Assembly (NCBI GenBank): GCA_937924775.1
Contig: CALDUT010000004.1
Location: 294,665 to 358,664, forward strand
Reading direction: 5' to 3'
From: an uncultured Gemmata sp.
GTDB taxonomy: Bacteria > Planctomycetota > Planctomycetia > Gemmatales > Gemmataceae
DNA length: 64,000 nucleotides
Each line of letters starts with the position of its first letter. Position 1 is the first letter of the stretch. The notes below the pieces were generated by a model. The model was not told where the DNA came from. It worked only from the letters and a program-made list of their open reading frames with translations, and did no database searches. Position numbers and translations under genes: made by a program. Below are positions 27,547-35,546 of the stretch, piece after piece.

Positions 27547-28851
27547 ATGCACATCGCGCAATTTATCCACCGTTACCCACCCGCGGTGGGCGGTTCGGAA
27601 TTGTACATCCAACGGCTGTGCCAATACCTCGCCACGCAGGGCGATCATGTGACGGTGTGGACCAGCACCGCCCAGAGCTTGGAGGAAATGTGGAGTCGAC
27701 CAGTCCGCGCCGGGAGATCCTCCTCTTCCTTCTATGAGCAACAAATGTTCAGATGTCAAGCGAATTCTTCTTTTTTTTTCGTAAAACGCTATCCGCCCCT
27801 GCGATTTCCCGCACGCCGCTACGTTCTCAAAGCCCTCTCGTTGATTCCCCATCCGCTCTGGCAGTGCCTGACCGCCCCTTGCAATCCGATTTGCCCCAGG
27901 ATGTGGCGCGAGGCCAACACCGACACCCAGCCCCTCGACGCGGTGCATGCCGCGGCCTTCCCATATTCCTTTCCCTTGGCGTGTGCGTGGAGGTTGGCTC
28001 GGCGCCGGGGTGTGCCGTTTCTCGTTACGCCGTTTCTACATTGGGGGGATCCGCACAATCCCGCCGACCGCACCCGGCAGCAGTACACCGCTTGGCATCT
28101 GCGCTGGCTACTCCAACAAGCCGATGCGGTGTTTGTTCAAACGCCGGGGGAACATGCCGTGGTGGCTTCTTTGGGGGTACCCCCCGAGCGTATCGTGCGG
28201 CAGGGCCTGGGTGTAGATGTTGCCGAATGTACCGGGGGTCACCGCGAGAACTTTCGCAGGCGGCAAGGCATCACTCATGAAATTCTCATTGGACATTTGT
28301 CCAATAATAGCGCAGAAAAAGGTACCGTCGATCTTCTTCGCGCTGCACAATTGCTGTGGCGAAGTGGTGAACAATTTCGCGTTGTTCTCGCCGGGCCGGA
28401 AATGCCGAATTTTCGCGCGTTCTGGTCGACATTTCCGGATCAACATCGCGTTCATCGCCTCGGCGTTCTGAATGCTCAACAAAAACGCGATTTCTTCGCC
28501 GGCATCGACCTGTTCGCGTTGCCGTCGCGGAGCGATTCCTTCGGATTAGTGCTGCTCGAAGCGTGGGCGAATGCCAAACCGGTGATGGTGTATCGCGCCG
28601 GTGGCCCTGCGGAGCTGGTTCGCGATGGCATCGACGGGCTCCAAGCCCCATGTGGCAACATCGGGGCATTAGCTGCTGGCTTGCGCCAGTTGGTGAGCGA
28701 TACGGCCTTGCGACTACGGTTGGGAGCTAGCGGCCAATCGCGGATTGCGCAGGAGTTTCTGTGGCCCGATAAGCTAGCGCATGTGCGGAGTGTGATCGCA
28801 GCAGTTTGCGAACGCTCTAGAACTTCACCACAGAGCCGAAACGCCGCTTGA
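27547..28851 (+). CDS. Glycosyltransferase, GT4-type
   Basis: From the ATG at 27547 the protein is 434 residues. The N-terminal MHIAQFIHRYPPAVGGSELY segment is typical of GT-B glycosyltransferases of family 4, as are the C-terminal LPSRSDSFGLVLLEAWANAK stretch (the EX7E-type donor site) and YRAGGPAEL. It would transfer a sugar from a nucleotide donor, probably in surface glycan synthesis on the cytoplasmic face of the membrane. A glycine-poor phenylalanine run encoded by nine T bases at 27772-27780 is present. The stop codon lies inside the end of the convergent LRR gene, with 35 bases shared. Confidence 0.88.
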   Translation: MHIAQFIHRYPPAVGGSELYIQRLCQYLATQGDHVTVWTSTAQSLEEMWSRPVRAGRSSSSFYEQQMFRCQANSSFFFVKRYPPLRFPARRYVLKALSLIPHPLWQCLTAPCNPICPRMWREANTDTQPLDAVHAAAFPYSFPLACAWRLARRRGVPFLVTPFLHWGDPHNPADRTRQQYTAWHLRWLLQQADAVFVQTPGEHAVVASLGVPPERIVRQGLGVDVAECTGGHRENFRRRQGITHEILIGHLSNNSAEKGTVDLLRAAQLLWRSGEQFRVVLAGPEMPNFRAFWSTFPDQHRVHRLGVLNAQQKRDFFAGIDLFALPSRSDSFGLVLLEAWANAKPVMVYRAGGPAELVRDGIDGLQAPCGNIGALAAGLRQLVSDTALRLRLGASGQSRIAQEFLWPDKLAHVRSVIAAVCERSRTSPQSRNAA

Positions 28852-29845
28852 GCTGCTTTTTGCCCACCTCGGTCAAATGGCAATCCCGCACATGCAGCGT
28901 TTGTAGCTTGAGCGAATCTGGAGCCTCGGCCAATACTTGGGCTCCTGAATCACCCAACTGATTGCCGGACAAGTCCAGCGATGTGAGTTGGGCAAATAGC
29001 GGGGTGGCCATGAACGATTTCAACTCGTCGTCGGTGATGGTGTTCTCGCGCAAAACCAACGTGTGAAGATGCGGGAGATTGCTGGATTTGCCCAAAGTTT
29101 TTAAGCCTTTACCTTTAAATCGGGTTTTGCTGATGTCCAGCGTCGTGAGCCTCCAGGAATACCCATTTGCAGTGCCGAAGATGCGAAGCCCCCCGTCGCC
29201 CAAGGGATTGTCAGAAAGATCAAGGGAAGTGAGCCCCGAAAATTGTTTCTCAACAAAATACTTGATGGTTCTGGTGTTCATGCGATTCTGAGAGATATTC
29301 AAGTGTCGAAGTGATTTGAGATGGTTGGAGTCAAATAAGGCCCGCAGATCGTTCTGGATGGGGCAATAGCCGCAGACGCACATCTTGTGCAAGTCGATGG
29401 TAGCCAGACGCGACAGGTACTCGCACTGAGCCAACCGGTGAACCTCATTAGAGGCTTCAGGGAAATATGCGGAACGGATGGTCGGGGCGGCCTCGAAGAT
29501 CTTTGGGGCATTCTTGACAAAGGTTGTGGCCGAGATGGTGATGCTGTCGAGAAAGCCACGGCGGAAACGGTAACTCCGGACCCCTTTGATAGCTCGAAGC
29601 GGTTGCGCCCATTTCTTTTCGTAGTTTTGGAGAATCGCCTTGGCGGCGCTTTCCAATTGCCGACGTTCCTGGGCACGGATAGACGGCGATTCGAGGCGGC
29701 ACTGCAGGCGGATGAAAGCGGCTCGCGCAGCATCGTCGTCGTGGTTGCGTTCGTCGAGCCAATCGGCGTAGATGAGCCGCGGTGCGTCGTCATCGGGATT
29801 GGCCACAATCGCAGTCAAGAAACCGTGTTCATCGGCGTCGAACAT
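28817..29845 (-). CDS. TIGR02996-domain leucine-rich repeat protein
   Basis: The 342-residue protein opens with a TIGR02996 domain (about residues 1-50), recognisable by FLTAIVANPDDDAPRLIYAD, DWLDERN and an IRLQCRLE stretch. This domain is almost confined to Gemmata-type planctomycetes and usually precedes repeats. From about 140 to 335 there are at least six leucine-rich repeats with the pattern LxxLDLSxNxLGDxG. No signal peptide is seen, so it may be cytoplasmic. LRR proteins bind other proteins; the partner is unknown. Its 3' end overlaps that of the glycosyltransferase by 35 bases. Confidence 0.88.
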   Translation of the reverse strand: MFDADEHGFLTAIVANPDDDAPRLIYADWLDERNHDDDAARAAFIRLQCRLESPSIRAQERRQLESAAKAILQNYEKKWAQPLRAIKGVRSYRFRRGFLDSITISATTFVKNAPKIFEAAPTIRSAYFPEASNEVHRLAQCEYLSRLATIDLHKMCVCGYCPIQNDLRALFDSNHLKSLRHLNISQNRMNTRTIKYFVEKQFSGLTSLDLSDNPLGDGGLRIFGTANGYSWRLTTLDISKTRFKGKGLKTLGKSSNLPHLHTLVLRENTITDDELKSFMATPLFAQLTSLDLSGNQLGDSGAQVLAEAPDSLKLQTLHVRDCHLTEVGKKQLKRRFGSVVKF

Positions 29846-29976
29846 CCGCTAACCCTCACCGAGAGGAAGGTTTTGACCCAGCTGCAAACGGCTAGCACTT
29901 TTCCAGACAACTCCGCGATGCTCCAGGTTCAGTGAAAAAACGAACAGATGTGTGATTGGGCCCGGCTGCGCGGTTA

Positions 29977-31023
29977 TTAAATATCCCCCAGATATTCCGG
30001 GACTTTCACACGTAAGTGTTCGATCTCTTGCAAGGTTTCGCCCAAGTAGGCCAGCAGGCGGAGGTCGTCCTTGGTGACGGAACCGCCGCTGAGAAGCCAG
30101 GAGCGAACCCGAAAGAGTTTGTACAGTTTAACCAATTTGCGATCGCTGATGAAGATTTTATCTTCGCGAACCAGCGTTTTGACCAAACGTTGATATTCCT
30201 TGAAGACACTATCGGGGAAAAACAATTGCCGGTCGTTGACTTCCTCCCCGTCGGCGTTGGTGGTTCGCCGGGCAAACAGGAAAGTGAGGTAGCGATTGGC
30301 TTTCAGGAAGTCGTCGAGGGTGGCATGACCTTCACACCATGGTTTTTGGTTCAGCCCCTTGTAGGCTTCGCCTTGGAGGCCGGCGTCGATGAGTTCCGTA
30401 AAGTATTCCTCCTGAACGCTGCGGCTTTGCACTTTCAGCACGAAACGGTCTTTGAGGGCCGCCAGTTCGCCTTGTTCGGGGATTTCGTTGGTGGCGGCGA
30501 AGAGAATCCGCAGCGGTACCGGCTCCGGTTTGCCTTCCTGGTAGAATTTCCGCTCATTGATGATGGTTAGCAGAATATTCAAGATCGCGGAGTTGGATTT
30601 GAAGATTTCGTCGAGAAACACCAATTTGGCGGTGGGCAGTTTGCCCTCCTTGCGGCGAATGTATTTGCCCTCACGCAGTTCTTTGATGTCGATGGCCCCG
30701 ATGATTTCACTGGGTTCCGTGAACCGTGTGAGCATGTATTCGAAATAGTCGCCTTCGGGGATGCCCAGGGCGTCCTTGAATTTCACCACCAGATCGGATT
30801 TCGCCGTGCCCGGAGGGCCGATGAGCAGAAGCGGCTCTTGGGCGATAGCCGCCACACACATTAAGTCGACGATTTCTTGTTTGTTGACGAAGAACCGGCC
30901 CAACGATTCGCGGAAGCGATTGATGCGCTTGCGGAGCATTTCCGCTTCCTCTTGCAAATCGGCCAGCGTCAACTCTTCGGGATCAACAGGGGCTGTGGCT
31001 TTTTCTTTCGACGCAGCAGGCAT
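29977..31023 (-). CDS. MoxR-family AAA+ ATPase
   Basis: From the ATG at 31023 the protein is 348 residues. It has a coiled N-terminal stretch (about 20-50), Walker A GPPGTAKS near residue 80, the Walker B LVFLDEIFK near 150, a sensor-1 ATNEIPEQGEL near 190 and a C-terminal helical lid. The wording of these motifs fits the MoxR/RavA subgroup, which act as chaperones in assembly of protein complexes, usually beside a von Willebrand factor A protein. No such partner lies next to it in this window, where the neighbours are an LRR protein downstream and a divergent glycosyltransferase. The frame is open further upstream, but without a recognisable domain. Confidence 0.88.
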   Translation of the reverse strand: MPAASKEKATAPVDPEELTLADLQEEAEMLRKRINRFRESLGRFFVNKQEIVDLMCVAAIAQEPLLLIGPPGTAKSDLVVKFKDALGIPEGDYFEYMLTRFTEPSEIIGAIDIKELREGKYIRRKEGKLPTAKLVFLDEIFKSNSAILNILLTIINERKFYQEGKPEPVPLRILFAATNEIPEQGELAALKDRFVLKVQSRSVQEEYFTELIDAGLQGEAYKGLNQKPWCEGHATLDDFLKANRYLTFLFARRTTNADGEEVNDRQLFFPDSVFKEYQRLVKTLVREDKIFISDRKLVKLYKLFRVRSWLLSGGSVTKDDLRLLAYLGETLQEIEHLRVKVPEYLGDI

Positions 31024-31220
31024 AACAGGGGGCAACCTCAATACAGGGATCCGCCCCGATACGCGGGTACCGGGAGCGTGAGCAACCGTCGCATGAAAGC
31101 ATGATAAGCGGTTTGGTGGGCCGGGGGAATGTTGGTAGGCCACCGGATTCGGGTTGACGGGGCGAACGCTGCGGTTTATCGGTTCTCCACGCGTATGGTG
31201 CGGATGGGGAGTCTGTCCTG

Positions 31221-32858
31221 ATGGTGCCGAGTGTTCTTCCCCCGAGAGGGTCGCGGTCTGGGATTTTGCCGAGATGGAGCGATCGCTTCAGCCCACGTCT
31301 TGCGGGGGGGGGGATTGCTGCCTCGGTGGTGTTTCATGTGGCTTATCTACTTGTGGATTGCCCGCTGGACCTTTCCCCGGATGAAGCCCATTACTGGCAG
31401 TGGTCGCGGCATTTAGACTGGAGTTACTACAGTAAAGGCCCGCTGGTTGCGTGGCTGATCCGCGCTTCGTGTGAAGTTTTCGGCCCGCTGAGTGAAGCCC
31501 TCGTAGGCTCCCCAATGTTCGCCGTTCGCCTGCCCGCGGTAGTTTGCCATGCGGTCCTGTTAGCGGGGTGGTATGTTCTGGCACTCAGCACGCTGCGCAG
31601 CCACCCAGCAGCGCTGGCGACGGTCGCTTTGGCCCTCAGCTTACCGGCTGTGGCTGTCGGGGCCGTCATTATGACGATCGACCCGCCGTTTCTGGCCTGT
31701 TGGTGCTGGGCGGCGGTAGGGGTTTGGAAAGGACTGGAAACGGCTGACCGGCGCTGGTGGCTTTTGGCAGCGGTGGCCGCATTCTTGGGGGTATTGGCGA
31801 AGTACCCGATGGTGCTGCTGCCCGCGGGGGTTTTCGGATACCTGCTCGTCTATCGCCGGTCGGAGCTGAAGCGCAGCGGGTTTTGGCTGTTTGTTGCAGG
31901 GGCGGTGATCGGCCTGATTCCCATCGTGGCGTGGAATGCCACGCACGGGTGGGTTTCCTTCAGGCATGTGGGCACGCAAGCCGCGGGGGGCAGTGGCCTC
32001 CGCTGGTTAGGGCCGTTGGCGTTTGTCGGCGGGCAAGCAGCCTTTCTGATCGGGGTGTGGTTTGCCGTGTGGGTTTGTGCGGTGTGGCGGTATCGGCGGA
32101 GCCCGGACCCGGCGTTGGGGTTTTTGTGGTGGTGTTCGGTGCCGGTGTGGGGTGTGTTCCTCGGAGCGAGCCTGAAGGCTTCGGGTCAGATCAACTGGCC
32201 GGCGGCCGCTTACATCACCGGTTGGGTGTTGTGTGTGGCGTGGATTCGCGAACAGTGGCGTGGGGCTTATGGGACACTCGTTGGTCGTTGGGTGGGCGGC
32301 GGGGTCGCCGTAGGTCTGGCCTTGTCGGCTCTGGTGCATTACCCTGGGCTGATGCGGCCGGCCTTGGCGGCCCTCGCGGGAGAACCGACAGAACAAAACC
32401 CGACACCGATTCGTAAGTTCGACCCTACAGCGCGGCTGCGGGGTTGGCGAACCCTGGCGGCCGAAGTCGATGCGATTCGCGAGCGCCTGCGGCGCGAAAC
32501 GGGGGAAGAACCCCTTCTGGCCGGGACCATGTGGAACATTCCCGGACAACTGGGCGTGTACTGCGCCGGCCACCCTGAAACCTATTCGTTCGGCCTCGCC
32601 ATGGCCGACCGCCATAGCCAATACGATCTGTGGCGACCGAACCCGATCGCGGATGCGCAAGTTTTCCGCGGGCGTACGTTTGTGTTCGTGGGAGATGGAC
32701 TCCCCGAGCAAGCCGGGGTCTTCGAGCGTATGGAACCACCGGTCATTGTGGTTCATCGCGAAGAGGGGGTCCCGGTGGCGCGCTGGTGGGTTTGGGTGGG
32801 GCACGGCTTTCGGGGATTTCCCGACAAACCTTTGTATGCCCATTCCGCCCGCTACTGA
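31221..32858 (+). CDS. GT39-type integral membrane glycosyltransferase (ArnT/PMT-like)
   Basis: The 545-residue protein has roughly ten to twelve membrane segments spread over residues 30-380. The first periplasmic loop carries DLSPDEAHYWQWSRHLDW, the acidic DE motif of the glycosyltransferase 39/ArnT family that uses polyprenyl-phosphate-linked sugars. A soluble C-terminal part (about 400-545) follows. It would add a sugar to lipid, lipopolysaccharide or protein on the outer face of the cytoplasmic membrane. The acceptor is unknown. GGGGA stands about 10 bases before the ATG. A small zinc-ribbon gene and a DegP-like protease follow on the same strand. Confidence 0.9.
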   Translation: MVPSVLPPRGSRSGILPRWSDRFSPRLAGGGIAASVVFHVAYLLVDCPLDLSPDEAHYWQWSRHLDWSYYSKGPLVAWLIRASCEVFGPLSEALVGSPMFAVRLPAVVCHAVLLAGWYVLALSTLRSHPAALATVALALSLPAVAVGAVIMTIDPPFLACWCWAAVGVWKGLETADRRWWLLAAVAAFLGVLAKYPMVLLPAGVFGYLLVYRRSELKRSGFWLFVAGAVIGLIPIVAWNATHGWVSFRHVGTQAAGGSGLRWLGPLAFVGGQAAFLIGVWFAVWVCAVWRYRRSPDPALGFLWWCSVPVWGVFLGASLKASGQINWPAAAYITGWVLCVAWIREQWRGAYGTLVGRWVGGGVAVGLALSALVHYPGLMRPALAALAGEPTEQNPTPIRKFDPTARLRGWRTLAAEVDAIRERLRRETGEEPLLAGTMWNIPGQLGVYCAGHPETYSFGLAMADRHSQYDLWRPNPIADAQVFRGRTFVFVGDGLPEQAGVFERMEPPVIVVHREEGVPVARWWVWVGHGFRGFPDKPLYAHSARY

Positions 32859-32900
32859 CAACAGTCGCTCGGCCCGGCATGGATACGAGGTAGGTGGACT

Positions 32901-33104
32901 GTGGGAACTGTGGGAAACTGGATCATTGTGTGCGGGGCGTGTGCCTTGGAGTGGAAACGCAGCGGCCCCTTGACCGATTACGAGCAACTGGCGATGGAAT
33001 CGCGGCCCTGCCCGGCATGCGGTTCGTACACCCTCTGCTGCCAGCCCCTGGGACCCCCAACCCCGCGACGCCGACGCTTTCGCGAATATCGTTTCGCCAC
33101 CTGA
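32901..33104 (+). CDS. Small zinc-ribbon-like protein
   Basis: This 67-residue frame starts with GTG and contains two CxxC knuckles, CGAC near residue 11 and CPAC near residue 37, plus a further CC pair near 45, which suggests a zinc ribbon. The C-terminus is basic (PRRRRFREYRF). It sits between the GT39 gene (42 bases) and the DegP-like gene (65 bases) on the same strand. Function is unknown; it could bind nucleic acid or be a small regulator. A weak AGGTGG lies near the start. The call depends mainly on the cysteine pattern and the tight fit between genes. Confidence 0.5.
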   Translation: MGTVGNWIIVCGACALEWKRSGPLTDYEQLAMESRPCPACGSYTLCCQPLGPPTPRRRRFREYRFAT

Positions 33105-33169
33105 AATCGCTCCGCCCAGCGTCGCTACTGGTATAATCCTTACAGATTTGCATACCATGGAGCGGCGTC

Positions 33170-34567
33170 ATGAACTCACGAGGTGGATGGCTTCCTGTCG
33201 CATGGATCAGTGTCGGCTTTCTGGGCGGTCTTCTGGCTACACAACAGTTGATCGGGCAGCCCCCGGTCGTACCGGCTCCAGCTCCGGCGTTGCCGGGTCG
33301 CGAGTGGCAATCGCTCGCCTTGATCGTCAAACACGTTCAACCGGCGGTGGTGCTGATCGAAGGGCAAGGACGGGCACGCAAACCCGCCGGGCAAGACACC
33401 GAACCGGGCTTCGGCTCAGGGGTCATCATCGACCCCAACGGCGTCATTCTCACCAATCACCATGTCGTTGCTGATTTCGACGCGATGGATGTGACGCTGT
33501 ATGATGGCCGCAAATTCACCACCCGCGACATCCGCCGCGACCCCGCGACCGACATTGCCCTTCTTACCATCGAGGCCAACAACCTGCCCACCGTCGAATT
33601 CGGCAATAGCGACGAAATGGAAGTCGGCGACCGGGTTCTGGCCTTCGGGGCTCCATTTGGGTTAACCCACTCGGTCACCAGCGGCATTATCAGTGCGAAA
33701 AATCGCAAGGATTTGAAACTCAATCCGGTGGAGGATTTCCTGCAGACCGATGCCGCGGTCAATGCCGGCAACAGCGGTGGGCCGTTGGTGAATATGGCGG
33801 GCAAAGTCATTGGCTTGACCTCGGCGATTAAAACCCGCACCGGTGGTTTTCAAGGGGTAGGGCTGGCTGTCTCCAGCAATCTGGCTCAGAAAACCGCGGA
33901 GCAACTCCAGAAGAAAGGCCCGGCCAGACGACCCTTTGTCGGCATCACCATTCGCGATCTCGACGACGCCGCGGCCCGGACGGCTGGTTATCGCGGTAAT
34001 TCCGGCATTGTTGTGACGAAAGTGATCGAAGAATCACCAGCGGCCAAAGCCGGTGTGCTGCCGGGGGATGTGATCACGAAAATCAACGACCGACCCATCG
34101 CGGATGCCGCCGATGCGGCCCGGATGATCGTATCTTTACCCGTGGGCGAAATCGCCGAGGTGTTCTTGTGGCGCGGGGGCAAATACTACGTTGGCAAAGT
34201 GAAGGTTGAGGAAGAACAAAAAGCGCTGCGGCCGCTCATCGACCCCCAACCGGCCCCGGCTGCAGCCCTGGTGAGTTCGGCCGATGTCGGCCTAGCCATG
34301 ACCGACTTTACCGAAGAGATGGCTAAACAACGGAATTTGCCCCCGGGTACCACCGGAGCGACGATTTCCGGTGTGGCCCGTAATAGTTTGGCCGAAAAAG
34401 CGGGATTGGTCCGCGGCTGGGTGGTGCTGAAAGTGGATAAAACACCCGTGACTTCCGCTCTCAGTTTCGACCAAGCAATACGCCAAGCCGATCCGGCCAA
34501 AGGGGCAGTACTCCACGTTCTCAAACCCAGTGGCGAAGTGGAATTTGTGCTACTGCGGCTGAAATAA
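33170..34567 (+). CDS. HtrA/DegP-type periplasmic serine protease
   Basis: The 465-residue protein has an N-terminal hydrophobic signal or anchor (about 8-26), a trypsin-like domain with the catalytic triad His98 (TNHHVV), Asp128 (DPATDIALL) and Ser202 (GNSGGP), and two PDZ domains (about 245-345 and 365-460). This is the layout of the DegP/HtrA family, which degrade or refold damaged proteins in the periplasm. Length and motifs are complete. Its last 18 bases overlap the 3' end of the convergent HExxH gene. Confidence 0.93.
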   Translation: MNSRGGWLPVAWISVGFLGGLLATQQLIGQPPVVPAPAPALPGREWQSLALIVKHVQPAVVLIEGQGRARKPAGQDTEPGFGSGVIIDPNGVILTNHHVVADFDAMDVTLYDGRKFTTRDIRRDPATDIALLTIEANNLPTVEFGNSDEMEVGDRVLAFGAPFGLTHSVTSGIISAKNRKDLKLNPVEDFLQTDAAVNAGNSGGPLVNMAGKVIGLTSAIKTRTGGFQGVGLAVSSNLAQKTAEQLQKKGPARRPFVGITIRDLDDAAARTAGYRGNSGIVVTKVIEESPAAKAGVLPGDVITKINDRPIADAADAARMIVSLPVGEIAEVFLWRGGKYYVGKVKVEEEQKALRPLIDPQPAPAAALVSSADVGLAMTDFTEEMAKQRNLPPGTTGATISGVARNSLAEKAGLVRGWVVLKVDKTPVTSALSFDQAIRQADPAKGAVLHVLKPSGEVEFVLLRLK

Positions 34568-35362
34568 CCCCGATGAAACACCCTGAAGAAGGCCTAAATC
34601 GGTGCGGCGCCGCTTGGCCTCGCGGCGCCGCGCGGCGGTGCGTGCGTTCACCAGCCCCACCGGCAGCAATTTGGGCCGCGGGACAATCACTCCGGCAACG
34701 CCCCCATATCGGTTCCATAACTCCCGATAACCCCACTGCAGAAATTCATAAACTTCCGGCTGATCATGATGGGCTAAGTAACTCTCGACCAGTTCGCTCA
34801 TGTACTGGTCGTAATGGTCTTTCGAATGGGAATGGAGCGTACAACGCCCCGGATGCCGCCGCAGATCGCCATCAAACCGCGGACTCATGTGATACAGTTC
34901 GTGGAAGACCGTAATCAACTTTTCGTGGAAGGGCTGATCGAGAAAGCGCGGCAAGCAGAAGGTGAGGATGTACAGAATTTCCCGATTGTCCACGAAAAAC
35001 CGCTGAATCTGATACTCGGTCACCCCATGGCAGCGATGCACCGCGCCATGGCGAAAACGCAGTGGCGTGACCCGGGCTTGCAGACCATACCGGCTCCGAT
35101 TGCGACTGGGTGTGAAAGTCACCAATACCTGTGGCATACGAATGTGCTGGAATGCCGGGCAGCGGGCCGTGACATCTTCGCACAGCCGCCGCATGCCTTC
35201 GCTGAAGTTGAAGGCCGTTTCCTCGGGGTTAGCCGGTAACAGACGGCGCTGACCCTGGGTCGGCGTTACCCACCGGGTTGGTAGGGGTTGCTGCGAGTCC
35301 CAGCGTAGTTCCAAGGGCCAATCCCCGGGGGGGCTCCACGTCGCTGAAGCAATCATCCGCAA
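34550..35362 (-). CDS. Putative HExxH zinc metallopeptidase-like protein
   Basis: The 270-residue protein has no signal peptide. An HELYH motif near residue 153, in FHELYHMSP, matches the zinc-binding HExxH of metallopeptidases, and the Glu in MSELVESYLAHH some 35 residues later is a possible third ligand. The N-terminal half is strand-rich and the C-terminal end is strongly basic (ARTAARRREAKRRR). It resembles small predicted metallopeptidases of the phage or SprT-like type, but no specific family is claimed. The start is ATG at 35362 or 35356. It is convergent with the DegP-like gene with an 18-base overlap. Confidence 0.65.
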   Translation of the reverse strand: MRMIASATWSPPGDWPLELRWDSQQPLPTRWVTPTQGQRRLLPANPEETAFNFSEGMRRLCEDVTARCPAFQHIRMPQVLVTFTPSRNRSRYGLQARVTPLRFRHGAVHRCHGVTEYQIQRFFVDNREILYILTFCLPRFLDQPFHEKLITVFHELYHMSPRFDGDLRRHPGRCTLHSHSKDHYDQYMSELVESYLAHHDQPEVYEFLQWGYRELWNRYGGVAGVIVPRPKLLPVGLVNARTAARRREAKRRRTDLGLLQGVSSGLFQPQ

Positions 35363-35546
35363 ACCGTATCCTTCTCAAATAGCAGTAGGCCATGGTAGTA
35401 CTACAACAGCAATTGCGTTGCGTTTCAATAGCGCCGCGAGGCGAATCACCGATTCTGTGCTGGATTTTGGGAGAATTCGCTACCGATGGAAGGCGGATTC
35501 AGTTTCGCGCAGCTCTCGGGGCCGATGGTCGTTATCCGGAAATGAT

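Noticed and set aside
32007..33158. Open frame of 383 codons on the minus strand opposite the GT39 and zinc-ribbon genes
   Set aside because: No motif, and the plus-strand genes have clear membrane and motif evidence.
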